Assembly: GCA_944548615.1 (NCBI GenBank)
Contig: OX155955.1
Span: forward strand, 5,414,517-5,478,516
Reading direction: 5' to 3'
DNA: 64,000 nucleotides
Source of the DNA: Micropterix aruncella
Taxonomy: Eukaryota > Arthropoda > Insecta > Lepidoptera > Micropterigidae
Numbering within the stretch: position 1 is the first letter of the stretch; each line of letters begins with the position of its first letter. Position numbers and translations under genes: made by a program. The notes under the pieces were generated by a model. That model saw only the letters and a program-made list of their open reading frames with translations. It ran no database searches and had not been told where the DNA came from. This document shows, one piece after another, positions 21,566 to 32,539 of this stretch.

Positions 21566-21835
21566 CAATAAATAGGATAGAAACGAATTTACCGCGTGAA
21601 ATTTGTAGCACCCGACGTTTCGGTGACGTTGCAGCCGCCGTTGTCCAGGGTAGACATGTCTGCCCTGGTAAATATGTCTGACATGGTAGACATATCTACC
21701 AGGTATGGTAGACATATCTAGTCTACCCTGGACAACGGCGGCTGCAACGTCACCGAAACGTCGGGTACTACAAATTTCACGCGGTAAATTCGTTTCTATC
21801 CTATTTATAATGACAAGCAACCGCCATAGTCTTCG
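21566..21835. mobile_element. Family A fold-back element, best-preserved copy with loop
   Basis: Arms of 85-90 bp (21567-21655 and 21721-21811) pair almost perfectly. They carry AATAAATAGGATAG, TTACCGCGTGAAATTTGTAG, CCCGACGTTTCGGTGACG, TTGCAGCCGCCGTTGTCC and AGGGTAGAC. The 65-bp loop is itself built from TGGTAGACATATCTA-like inverted pieces. Right of the arm, CAAGCAACCGCCATAGTCTTCG belongs to the family's outer end. No transposase is encoded. The reverse-strand open frame across it is only the palindrome. Confidence 0.85.
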
Positions 21836-24800
21836 ATTTTTTATTCAGCTATAAATAAAATAAAAAAACACGTATTATAATAATAGTACAACATCAGTTA
21901 ATTTATGTATCAAAAAGTTAAATTAGGTAGGTATAAAAATTAGTTTACTAATATAATTAATATTTAACGGGAAAATAAGCAACAGTAAATATTACTCGGA
22001 ATAAAGTTTTGATACGGAATAACTTTAAAAAAATAAAAATAGTTTAAACATAGTCAATAATCAAAAGAATCCATAATAAATTGTCATAATATAAACAAAA
22101 AAACATGGTTGATAAAATAAAAATGAGGGGTCCTGCATATCAAAGTACCTACATTAGATATGAAAATCAAAATATATTATGTGAATTAAAAACAGAATAT
22201 CAAAGAAATAACTAATAATATTAGCAATAAAACAATGAAGAAATAAACATTATTTCACTTTAAAATTACGGTGAAATACAATACAATACAATATAAAACA
22301 TTCGATGTATATAATTCCAATACGACATGGATTAATAAGTTGCATTTTGATATCATTACTTCTCTTGTTATTGTTACACTCTGGCTATTTTTTTTTATAC
22401 AAAAATGCCCATTGTCCTTTGTTAATATAGCAAAGTGAAGCAAATAGAAAACAACATAGTACGTTGTACATGTATGTACGAGATGTGAAACTTCTGTAGG
22501 TACATTCACTTATTTAATGTTCACGGTCCGCTCAGCACTTCAGCTAAAATCGCCCTGTGTACGCTTTCTTGTATGCGCTTCCGTTACGGCCACCCCGCCC
22601 GCAAGCCGATGGAAATGGTCACAGGCGGTCACGAGCCGAGTCGGATTGCGTATTTCCGAATCCGTGTTCAGTCGGACGCGGCTACGCTCTGATATCGACA
22701 CGGATTTGTAAATATTTATTTCCAAACTCCTATTTATTTCGAGTCGTTCGCTGTGTATTTCTTTCGTCGACGTCGGTGCTTTACTTCCACAAGAATTTTG
22801 GGGAAGAATATAAAATACTAGAATATAAGCATATTGCTGTTTGCTATGTATAGTAGGCGAATTGTAATTATTGCCGGTTTATTAGGCTATCCTAAAAAGA
22901 ACCCTTTTTAAAGTGCGAGAAAATGACACTCATAGATAGACAACAGGTAAGCATTATCTACGGGCCTAATAGTCTCTTATACTGACTGCACAGAATGGAC
23001 TAAACTGACTGAACTACCTACCTAAACGTCAGGTAGATTGTAGGCCCCGCTCACCGGGTCGGATGGTGTTGCCAATCTTTTTTTTCAATTCATTTACGCT
23101 GTTAAAAGCTTTATACATTTAAATCGCTTATACTTTTATCATTAATCGAGGTGTACACATTTTACCTATAGTATTTCCAAGGAATTATCAAAAGTATGTG
23201 ATTTCACTTTTATTTATTTTTTGTTACATGGCTGTGACAAGAAATCTCTCGCTTTTAAAAACAGAAAAGAAAAGAAACAGAAAACAAAATTTAATTTTGC
23301 AATGAAGTAAGACAACTGACTAGAAATTGTTAATAAAAAATCCTGAAAGGAAAATATTACATTATTTATTATATTATATGTGTATATGTATATTATATAT
23401 ACAAATATTTAGTCTCAAATATATTTTATTTTGACTGTCACACAATAAATAATATTTTGATATTTTGTAGTTGTTTTTATTTTCTTATGTTACTTTCAAA
23501 CCCAAAACAAAAAATATACATTCAAACCCAATACAAAAACTAATTTTGATTTTTTATTGTTTTGCCAAAACTTACCTGTCTTTTTTTGTCGACCATTTAA
23601 GAAATACCCGTATGTATGGTTAATATTTTATTTCAATACCAATAAAATTAAATAAATATATGTCTGTCATGTCATTTTAAGATGAAGCCGTATTTTATGC
23701 CAAACTCGTGCATATTTGAGCCTCAGCGTGGACGCGACGCGGACGCATTTGTTCTACAAATATGTATCTACGTCGAGACAGAGCTTCGTCCTACTAAACG
23801 CGGGTAAGGAAACACACAGTCGGGTCAGGGCGGGCGGCAGCGCAGGGCGTTACGAATGAGCGCCTGCTTTCAGTTTTGACAGCTCCATATTTCACCGCGA
23901 CAAACTAAACGTCTCCTCGCATGTTCTATAAACTAAACGCTGTGTTCCAATAATGTACCATCGCCATATGCGGAGACACGCTCTGTTGTTGCGGCTCGCC
24001 ACTGCAACACAGCTCGAGGGCAGTCTTTGTTTATTTGAATGTAGTCTGATTATAGATACACAAGACGGACCTGGTAACAACTGGCTGAGCACTATATATA
24101 ACGCTACATTTAAATACCAAAAGGAAACTCTTCTTAACTTATATGGATACGACAATCGATCAACGTCTTACGCCCTTAACTAACCTATATATAATAGTGC
24201 TCGAGAAAGAACTGACAGAAATCAAAATTAAAATCGAAAAGTTTTTAATTCGTCATTGCATTACGTATATATGCTGAAAGGTAAAGGACAATAAGAGTAG
24301 GTACATTATATTTGAATTTTATATTTTATTTATTTATCCGTAGCATACATCATTAACAATTAATTAAGTAGGTACTAACTATATTAGCAAATATTATGGC
24401 CTCATGATTTTTTTCGATGATTCTATTAGCTCTAATGGAAGGGACCGTAAAAGAAAACCAAATGGCTACTTTTTGGCTAATATTACCGTCGATACAATAT
24501 TAATTTATATTTGACATGTAGGTAACGCCGTCCGCATTGTATCTTGGTCCGGTGACTGTAATTGCTTGTGAATGTCAAGGTTACTGACTTTTTAGTTATT
24601 GAACACGTGAAACTGAAAGAAATGACATGAAGGAGCTGTTATTTGTTATGTATTCTTATAATTTCTTTCTATATTTTATAGGTTATGGGTTTTTCTTTAA
24701 TTACTAAAGTGGCATACGATATTTGGTAATACTATATTGTTTTAACTAAAGAGACATCCCTGTAATATTCACTGTAGGTACCATCTATGTACCGCCGTAA

Positions 24801-25229
24801 GATGGGACATTCCATGTACTATTCTATGTACCGCCTGAGCGCTTACCAGCGAACCAATCCGCGATCTTAGAGTTACCAATCATATTTTAGCTGCTCTGCA
24901 TACAAATTTTAAGCCCTTTTTATAAGTTGGCAAAACAACTTTTATGTCTAGTGATTTTGGTTATCTTTTACGCTTCCTTTCAGTGGAGCGCCTAGAATAC
25001 TTCAGAAAAACAAAGAAATATAATGTCCTATTATTGTCTTTGACGTTCAGCGTATTTCAACGTATAACATATGCAATGTAGAGGTATCGCTGCTATGAGA
25101 AGTTGAAAATAAATCTCGTGTGCTACATACATTCAACTACACAGATCGATTCGGACGATATTCGATTCCGAATATCGTCAAAAGAAGCATTTAACCAGGC
25201 ATAGTTATTTTAGAGCTGTCAACTGTAAC
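21836..25229. other. 3.4 kb without recognised genes
   Basis: Mostly AT-rich. A GC-richer block at 22520-22730 and another at 23700-24180 hold overlapping open frames of 64-98 codons with no recognisable domain. I see no inverted-repeat ends or LINE motifs. Confidence 0.35.
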
Positions 25230-25284
25230 GGGAGGTGTTGGCCAAACTCTATGTCAATGACATAGAGTTTGGCCAACACCTCCC
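25230..25284. repeat. Perfect 55-bp palindrome
   Basis: Arms of 27 bp (GGGAGGTGTTGGCCAAACTC, TATGTCA) are perfect inverted copies around a single central A at 25257. No relation to any repeat family in the window was found. Confidence 0.95.
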
Positions 25285-25865
25285 AAGCTGCACGGAACCA
25301 TTAGGAACCGTATAAAAGTTATATGGGTTATCATCTATTTTCAGTTTGCGGAGATTCACAAACCGCTGGCTCACTATCTTTACACCTATCTAGTCCTATT
25401 TATGATCGTCGAAATGGGCTATGCGAAAGTCGCTCGTTGAATACTAATACGATGGCACCATGTGTTCAGTTGCCACTCGCGAATACCTTGCCACTTTTCA
25501 TTTTAACATATTCAAGTGCTAGCGAAAAGAGATTGTATTCGGAAACGCGATGTTGCGAATTTTTGATGCGAGGAAGCTAATTCGAAAAAAATCATTTTGA
25601 GGAACCAATATGTTGAGATGTTTAAGACATTTTTGCTTTTGTAGAAACCAAATACTCGGAAAACTAGGCCTGTTTTCTGAGTAAATTAGGCGCATTACTC
25701 GCCAAGCGAATAGCGTAGCGTCTAATGATGATTGTTATAATGGCCACATTATATATTATTTCGTGCTCGGCTCAGTTCCGCCATAGACATAAAATGACTT
25801 CGTGCAAATCTTCGTTCGCTTCGTCAGACAGGCTAATAAAGAATGAATAAACAATAATTATTAAT
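25285..25865. other. Unassigned
   Basis: One 85-codon open frame (25323-25580) without recognisable features. No gene called. Confidence 0.35.
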
Positions 25866-26605
25866 TATAAGAATTATTTTATTTATTTATTTATTAAAGT
25901 TTGGGGTGACGCTAAAATTCATATCATATCACTAACATTTATTTCAATTTACATGTATAAACAACAAAAAAAAATAAGCGTCAGGACTTCCAAGGCAGCG
26001 AGCTCTCTAGTTTTGTACATATATTAGGCAAGTTAAGGAGAACATTAATTTATTTATTTATTTTCCAAGAAAACGTACAGCGTTTCTTTAAACAATTTTA
26101 CATAGGTGATGGTAACATCGAATGTAAGGCCGTTTACTTGTTTTCAACGTTTTACAATAAATGATTAGCAATTTTAATTAATTTTATATAAAAGTGGAGG
26201 ATCGGGAGGAGTAGGGATTGAAGGGAAATGGCTTGTATTTATACATACATACATGAACATATATACACAAATACATACATGAATAAAATATGTACGTATA
26301 AAATCAGTATATAAAATAAATACATACATACATAAGTTTACAAAAAAAAAATATTTAATTAAACTCTGTGCTCATTTTCTATTGTTCTATATAATTCTAT
26401 TAAAAAACCAGATTTATTATGTTGGAACCTAGTATTATATAAGGCCATAAGACGATAAATAAGGGCATTTCGTGCATAGTTTGTATTTGCGCGTTGCAAT
26501 TCGAATGTTCGAGGTGCCCTAATGGTTCGAGGTGGAACGAAAAATGATAGGTTTTCCACGAGGTATGGGCTGTCGATGCTATTATATAATACCACAGCCA
26601 TTACA
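25866..26605 (-). pseudogene. Jockey/CR1-like LINE, 5'-truncated 3' end
   Basis: A reverse-strand frame (26601-26359) includes SIDSPYLVENLSFFVPPR, FELQRANTNYARNALIYRL and a C-terminal tail. It is nearly the same sequence as the LINE relic at 41433-41768. Beyond the stop, the 3' region holds a TACA-rich microsatellite and ends in T-rich tails (ATTTATTTATTTATTTTCC near 26050 and a second near 25875), suggesting one or two 3' ends in tandem. Only the terminal ORF2 segment remains. Confidence 0.7.
26240..26335. repeat. (TACA)n-like microsatellite
   Basis: Interrupted TACATACATACATGAA and ATACATACATACATAAG tracts inside the LINE 3' region. Confidence 0.8.
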
Positions 26606-27241
26606 AATTATAACTAATAATACCTAATTAATAATCACAATAGGAAAAAATAGAATAGAATTCATCCTATGGCATTGAGCAATCTAATACCGCTATATAA
26701 TCAATGATATTACCTAATAATTTTTAGAGAGGCGATTGGCGAAATGCGCCAGTTATTTGGCGCAAATATGATACAATTCAGTAGGACTATCAACGATTGT
26801 ATAATATAAACGGTATATTTATTTCATGGATACTTATAAAGCCAGATGTGCAAAACCAGACATATATGAACAATTGTAAATTAGCAATAAAAATGGCAAG
26901 CAGATAAAGTAAAAATTGTTTTTTCCGCCACGGTCGAAAGGTTCTTCCACTCCAGATAGCAACTCGGTTTTTACTCTGGTTTACGCAGCCGCGTTTCGCA
27001 GTACCACCGTTCAAAATTATCAGGATGTGAGATTATGGAAAATGTCATTATTGATATAAAGGTGATTATTGCTCTTAAAAAATAATGATTATGAAAAATT
27101 TATTTAAATGCAGTATTTCGTAGTTTAAAGATTTAAAGCGAATGATATTTTCAGAATTAAACAATTCCTCTTTTTTGTTTTTAAATAAGTTATTTAAAAA
27201 CTGAAAAAGAGAAATGGATGAACAATAGACAAGACAACATC
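26606..27241. other. Unassigned; short repeat at 26672-26735
   Basis: AT-rich. The piece at 26672-26735 resembles 1451-1515. No genes recognised. Confidence 0.4.
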
Positions 27242-27486
27242 AAATTTACAGCGCAAAGTTTGTAGAACCCGACGTTTCGGCGATGTGGCAATTTCCGTTG
27301 TCCAGGGTAGACTTGCCAGTGCATCCTGGACAACGGCGGCAAAACGTACTTTTTCATTTTGGAGCGTTTTGTCAGTCTACACTGGTCAGCCTACACGGCG
27401 GTTGCAACGTGAGATGCTATAAAATTCAAGCGGTAAATTATTTTTTATCCTATTTATAATAAGCAACCGCGATAGTCTTCGATTGT
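27242..27486. mobile_element. Family A fold-back element, decayed
   Basis: The left arm has GTTTGTAGAACCCGACGTTT, TTCCGTTGTCCAGGGTAGAC. The right arm has CCTGGACAACGGCGG, CGGCGGTTGCAACGTGAG and the terminus AAGCGGTAAATTATT to CCTATTTATAAT, followed by AAGCAACCGCGATAGTCTTC. Additional pieces of the core (CAGTCTACACTGG, CAGCCTACACGG) suggest internal rearrangement. Confidence 0.75.
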
Positions 27487-27584
27487 ATATACAATCGGAT
27501 GGATGAGCGATATCTTATGTCTAGGTAAAACATAACTGAATAAAAAATAAATATTTAATGAAAGCCTTAAAAAATAAATAAATA

Positions 27585-28010
27585 TATACATAATAATAAT
27601 AATAAAACTTTATTCTTAAGGAAAGGCGAGCGTATTGCCTGCAGGCAATATTTTAGAGCTAACCTATACTATTGTATGAACATTATTTGCGAGTAGACTA
27701 CATAACTTAACCTATATAAAGCGTATGACAAATAAAATAAAAGATGATATGAAGAAATATATACTTTACTCTTTGTGGGCACAGGTTTGCCACATCAAAA
27801 TAATGTAACACCTATAAGGACGCTACAGTTTGAAAAGGAGGGGATTGGGAGGGGAAAGGGAATTTCTCTGAAAGATTTCGAATGCTCTCTGAGTCTGAAT
27901 GAATATGATATCTAATACAAATAAAAAAAGGGAATAATAATTTTGTTTATCAAGGTAAAAAATTATAAAGGCTAGTCAAAATATAAGAAAGGAGGAATTA
28001 ATTGCTTGTC
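27585..28010 (-). repeat. LINE 3' end, reverse strand
   Basis: AATAATAATAATAATAAAACTTTATT is the complement of an AATAAAGTTTTATT(ATT)n tail that closes many insect LINE copies. The following 400 bp have no recognisable coding, so only untranslated sequence is likely present. Confidence 0.5.
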
Positions 28011-28440
28011 AGCAACTTAGGCTAATTGGTAAACTTGGAAAAGTAATCCACGATTAACTCACCGCATAATTTTTCAAATTTACTATAAAAATTTGAGTTT
28101 TATCCCATCACTTTAATTGACCTGAGTTCGATAGCCGGAGTCGAGTGGAACATTCTAGCTCGATATTACCACTTTCCGGTATCGTGGAAATAATAATTAA
28201 ATTGTTAATAAATAACTAATTAGGGCAATGTAAGAACAGCAAGTCGCTAAAAGCTTCTAAGAGTACATTGTATATTTTTCCCGAAATATTGTGTATATTA
28301 TAATTTTAATTTCAGTGTGTGAATGACCTAATTATTATATTATCTTAAATTTAAAAACATGTACATACGCACCGGGAGCAAGGATCGATTCGATTGATGC
28401 TCTTTCTATTCTATGACCTAGCCGGCTTGGCCGATCTATA
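28011..28440. other. Nothing recognised
   Basis: AT-rich spacer with no repeat or coding signature. Confidence 0.4.
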
Positions 28441-28512
28441 CAAAATTCACGCGGTAAAATCCGTTGTTGTCTTATTTATAATGTCGCACAACCGCGATAG
28501 TGTTCGATTTCA
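28441..28512. repeat. Family A fold-back repeat, right-end fragment
   Basis: AAAATTCACGCGGTAAAATC, GTCTTATTTATAATGTCGCA and CAACCGCGATAGTGTTCGAT are the family terminus and outer end. The paired arm is missing. Confidence 0.7.
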
Positions 28513-29027
28513 TAAGTTAACGGTATTTCCGCTGTAACTGGCTGTGTCAGCTAAATCAGCTCGGCGAAGTAGCGAGGGTCCACTCCACGCGGCAACCGCG
28601 TCAATTTTAAATGCCGCAAAAGAAATTGAACGAGAGGATATGCAGCGGATATACGGAGCAATAAACATCCTCCCTCTGGCGGATAAGAGCGGCCTCTCTC
28701 GTATTTCTTCCCGTCCGGGGACACTTTTTAATGTATTCCCAAATTGATTTAAGGGCAATACATCACGCGGGGATTACCGCCCTCTTGCGCATCGGCGCGG
28801 AATAGCCTCGGATAACCGCTTGCAGAGCCTCGGAGTTTTTTTTTGTCACTAATAAAGCTGTTCCTGTGCTTGTTTTTATCTGAACTGCGATGTAATATCC
28901 TCGTCGGTATGAATGAAACATAGGAATCAGTTTGCGCGACCGAAACGCAACGAATGGGTTCACATTTTTTGAATTCGTGGGACCTCCAAACATTTACCTA
29001 CTTAGTCTGTTCGAAAAATATATAATC
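28513..29027. other. Unassigned, GC-mixed
   Basis: Overlapping open frames of 67-82 codons on both strands (28510-28758) and 76-81 codons further on. None recognisable. Confidence 0.35.
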
Positions 29028-29754
29028 TTAAGGATGATTCATGCTACACCGGGCCGGGGTCGGGCCGGGCCCCGGCCGAGTCGTTTCCAACGTGCTCCGG
29101 CCGGGCCAGTCATTCATGCTACAGGCGTGACCGGGCTGTTTCCGAGTTTATTTATCCCACGGCCGTGTCCGCGATAACTAGTGTTGTGTCCATCTATTTT
29201 GGCGATAATAATATTTTTTAATTTCTATTTTCGCTTGATTGATAAGTGTGTTATTAATGCAATTTTCACAACTTGAGTTGGCAGCTATTGCAATTGCCAT
29301 TGAAGACGAAGTATTGGAAACACGAACTGAATCTAATAAAAGAAGATGGAGTGTACATCCAGCCTGGAGAAAACGACAATCGGAGGGAGAATGCGCCACG
29401 CTCTACAAGGAATTAATAGATGATGAGAGCAAATTTTACGGTTATTTTAGGATGTCTAAAGAATGCTTTAGTATATTTCTTGGAAAAATAAAACGTGATT
29501 TAACCAAACAAAATTCAAGATTTCTGAAGCCTATCTCTCCCATTGAACGATTAGCAGACCGGAGCCGGGAAAACAATATCCACCGCCATTTCGACGCCGT
29601 GCTCCGGTCGTGGCACGGCCGGTCACGGCCGGAGCACGGCCAAGCATGAATTGCTTCATACAAAAGTATACTATAGATATCTGACCGTGTCCCGGCCGGG
29701 GCCCGGCCCGGCCCCGGCCCGGCCCCGGCCCGGTGTAGCATGAATCATCCTTTA
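29028..29754 (+). mobile_element. PIF/Harbinger non-autonomous element, 721 bp with TTA duplication
   Basis: The ends AGGATGATTCATGCTACACC (29031) and GGTGTAGCATGAATCATCCT (29732-29751) are perfect inverted repeats. They continue into GC-rich subterminal CCGGGCCGGGG-type blocks on both sides. TTA at 29028-29030 and 29752-29754 is the 3-bp target duplication expected for PIF/Harbinger. The interior carries the N-terminal part of a HARBI1-like nuclease in the plus orientation, followed directly by more GC-rich subterminal repeats. It therefore looks like an internal deletion derivative of an autonomous element rather than a random MITE. Confidence 0.92.
29257..29649 (+). CDS. HARBI1-like nuclease, N-terminal fragment
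   Basis: ATG at 29257 opens MQFSQLELAAIAIAIEDE. The conserved HARBI1 segment WSVHPAWRKRQSEGECATLY follows, then KFYGYFRMSKECFSIFLGKI and SPIERLA (about 29350-29555). From about 29560 the frame runs into GC-rich terminal-repeat sequence and stops at 29649 after 131 codons from this ATG. Full HARBI1-type proteins are about 350-400 residues and have their DDE catalytic residues after this segment, so catalysis is impossible. A truncated protein could in principle be made. The frame is intact, which suggests recent origin or chance preservation. Confidence 0.8.
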   Translation: MQFSQLELAAIAIAIEDEVLETRTESNKRRWSVHPAWRKRQSEGECATLYKELIDDESKFYGYFRMSKECFSIFLGKIKRDLTKQNSRFLKPISPIERLADRSRENNIHRHFDAVLRSWHGRSRPEHGQA

Positions 29755-30944
29755 TCGCTTTCCCAAAAAAATACATCGTGTTACATGTAAAGTAGTATGT
29801 AAATATTCTTATTTACATCCAAGTCTTGTTTCGAGCACAATTAAGAAGTTGAGTTTGCCCCGCATCTCTACATTTTGGGATCCTGGAAATCCACAAAAAA
29901 CAATTTTGGTTTTCTGATAATCCAATTCGGTGGAAACGTGTGTGTGGGCGTGCGCCCTTGCGTGCGTGCCATTAGACCCCGGATATATTTTTCACACTTC
30001 ATAAAGGTTATCCGCCGACTCTTTCGACTATCGACAGCACTAATGCCTGTTACTGACTCAGTGCAAATTTGCATTGAGTCAGTAACAGGCATTAGTGCTG
30101 GCGCCGAGGCGCCGACACACATGCAGTCAATCAGCCGTAATTATTTCTTTATGATGTATACGCGATATGTGGTCAGTGGGGAAAAAATGTGTCGCTAGTC
30201 AATATTTTCCACACGACGTGAAGTCACCCTGCAACCCAGTGCCAGCAACTGACCAACTACTGACCGGCGTTTAGACAAGGTCAGTACAGTTAAAGCGCGT
30301 GGTGTGGGAGCAGACTGACTGAGCGGAAATATTGGTCAGCACCGACGCTACAGCACTGTACTGCTTGAAAGCAATTTACACAATGACAGTACCGGGTGAG
30401 CACTGACTTGTTTTGAGTTTGTAGTCAGTAACTGACTTTATGTAAATCAGCCATTATATATAGCAAACTCCCCGTTATGAGCGGGCTTATCATTAACTAG
30501 ATGTGCACCGCGTTTTCACCCACCGTTTAATTTTAAAGAAATCGGAGTATTTATAAATAATTTAGAGTACTTTGGCATAGACAATATTTTTAGTCATATA
30601 TTCGTTGTGTATTAGTATCTGGGTTTCGCCGCATCCTGATCTAGATAAAATATGCACATTTTGGTTTTTCTCGGTAATGCTCGGTTCTCGTCGGGCGGTC
30701 GCCCTCGGCCCCTGTCCTACCGCGTCGCAACGCCCGCCCGCGGTATTACTTAATTTTCGCCAAGCGTTCATTTTGCTCGGTTCCTAAGAGTCTTAACGGG
30801 ACGTTAAATAGCCTATAACCTTCCTCAAGAATTGGGCTATCAAATGCAATTTTTCAAATCCGACTAGTAGTTCCAGGGATTAGCGCGTTTAAACAAACAA
30901 TCTCTTCAGCTATATCATTAGTATAGATTACTTACTATTTTACT
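29755..30944. other. Unassigned, rich in CACTGAC/GTCAGT words at 30040-30440
   Basis: No gene recognised. Between 30040 and 30440 the words ACTGAC and GTCAGT occur repeatedly in both orientations, along with a strong palindrome at 30036-30099. The block may be an uncharacterised inverted-repeat element without clear ends. Confidence 0.35.
30036..30099. repeat. 64-bp near-perfect palindrome, no loop
   Basis: Arms AGCACTAATGCCTGTTACTG through ACTCAGTGCAAAT and its inverted copy match at 31 of 32 positions, with no spacer (centre between 30067 and 30068). Confidence 0.95.
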
Positions 30945-31643
30945 CGTAGTACCTACAGTGGGACGGTGTCGACTACAACGGACGAACCCGTCACCCCAGG
31001 CTGGTATACCGATATATAATCGTTCTTTCAGTTTTGGGATGAGCGTAGAAGACATAGAGGCAAGACAAATCTACTGTGTAGCTCCGCCAACATGCCCGAT
31101 AGAGGCCAACGCCTTACGGCGATGCACCAGGAAAGGTACGCAGCGGGTAGCCTTGCCCCCTAACTACCAGTTTTAGAAGGATATCTTCACCTGGAAATAA
31201 CCTTCAGGATACCTCCTACCTCCAGACTGGTTATAGGATCGAGGTCGCTTACGCGGTCCTCTCCCTTGCGTAGCGGTGATACGGTGTCTACCGATCTATT
31301 GCGGACCACGGCATCCTTTGCCTGGCTTATTCACCCGGGATCGGGTGAATAAGCCAGGCAAAGGATGCCGTGGTCCGCACGCTCTATAGGAAACATTACT
31401 GTTTTCAGACTCCCCCGGCTGTTGTCGGAATGCAAAATCGATTGGCTGACGCCGCACGGCGCGCAAACCGTCCAGGAGCGCCAGAAGGTTGACTTCTAGG
31501 ATGAGACAGGGCTCCTACCCGGGCTCGCACTTCTGCGTGGAGGTCGCCGGATGGGTGTTGACCCGTGCGTCTGACCGACCCTAAACACATGGGTCTTAGT
31601 GGCCTAACTGCAACGGGCCCATTAGCTCCCGTAGTACCTACAG
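30945..31643 (+). mobile_element. Family B element with 14-bp target-site duplication
   Basis: CGTAGTACCTACAG occurs at 30945-30958 and 31630-31643 and exactly brackets a 671-bp family B copy. That pins the ends of the element and implies insertion by target-primed reverse transcription, because 14 bp is too long for most DNA transposons. Internal landmarks are GTCGACTACAACGG, CGAACCCGTCACC, GAGGCCAACGCCTTACGGCG, CAGACTCCCCCGGC, CTGACGCCGCACGGCGCGCA, GGGCTCGCACTTCTGCGTGG and GGGCCCATTAGCTCC. There is no poly(A) tail and no evident coding. A 37-bp-arm palindrome replaces part of the body (31301-31378). Confidence 0.8.
31301..31378. repeat. Perfect 37-bp-arm palindrome inside a family B copy
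   Basis: Arms 31301-31337 (GCGGACCACGGCATCCTTTG...) and 31342-31378 are perfect inverted copies around GGAT. At the same place, the copies at 56150-56260 and 58380-58470 have non-palindromic sequence (GGGTAGCCGATGGTCG... to GGTCCGC or GGCTC). Confidence 0.95.
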
Positions 31644-32309
31644 GAATGTAAAAGTAGTAGCTAACTCTGCAAGTGTAATAAAAACTAAACTGTCAATTGT
31701 GATTCACTCCCCATCTCCGCTCCCGCCGGCTATACATATTAATTTGGGTCCTCCCTCAAGGCGCTTGAGAGGGATATTTTCTCATAAACACGAGGAGCGA
31801 TAGAGATTCGCGGCACGGCATTCCCTGCCCCGTCCCGTCCCGACTATAAGTAATATCATAATGGACTCCAGGCTCGTATCTATGATATCTGCTCGCCATT
31901 GGGCCGTGTTTATCTGGATCGCATCATTCAAATTCTGTTCGCGTGACGGCGCGGCTGGACTCCGGCAATATCAGAATCTGGCTTCTATACCTATAAATAC
32001 TGCGAGCTAAATGCCAGCGCTAGACTAGACCGATAATTAATGGGTGTGCTTGGATTTTCTGAAAACAGACCTGAAAAATATTCAAATACGTCTTATTAAC
32101 AAATGAAGGGTTACGGCGAATAATGACCAATATTAACTTGTACAGATTTTTGGTAATTACATTTTTTAAATTTACTTTCTTGACAAATGACATTTTAGCA
32201 AGGGTTTGTGTGAGAAAAAAAAATATATATTATGTCTGTAAACCAAATATATTTGAGTTTCTAAATAAATTAATTTTACTTTAATTATACTGCAGAAAAA
32301 AAACGAGAC
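31644..32309. other. Unassigned
   Basis: Mixed composition, GC-richer at 31690-31990. No recognisable coding or repeat structure. Confidence 0.35.
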
Positions 32310-32395
32310 TATAAATAGGTTTATAAACGAATTTCCCAAGGGAAGTTTGTAGCAATCGTAACCGCCTGTTGTCCAGGACAGCGAATTCGCCTCCC
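32310..32395. repeat. Family A fold-back repeat, left-end fragment
   Basis: CTATAAATAGGTTTATAAAC, GTTTGTAGCAATCG and CCGCCTGTTGTCCAGGA follow the family's left arm from its terminus inward, diverged and without a right arm. Confidence 0.6.
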
Positions 32396-32539
32396 CACCA
32401 CCGCTATAATCTCTGCGAAGTATTAGCAGCAGTTTGCCGCCTACCCGCAGATGACCATTGAAAGCACTTCAGTTTGCCTCGTCGGACTACACAATATTAG
32501 ACCATTTCTCCTCTGTCCAATGTTAATGCCTCACAGCCC

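Noticed and set aside
21512..21820. 102-codon reverse frame
   Set aside because: It runs along the family A palindrome; the frame is not kept in the copy at 37688.
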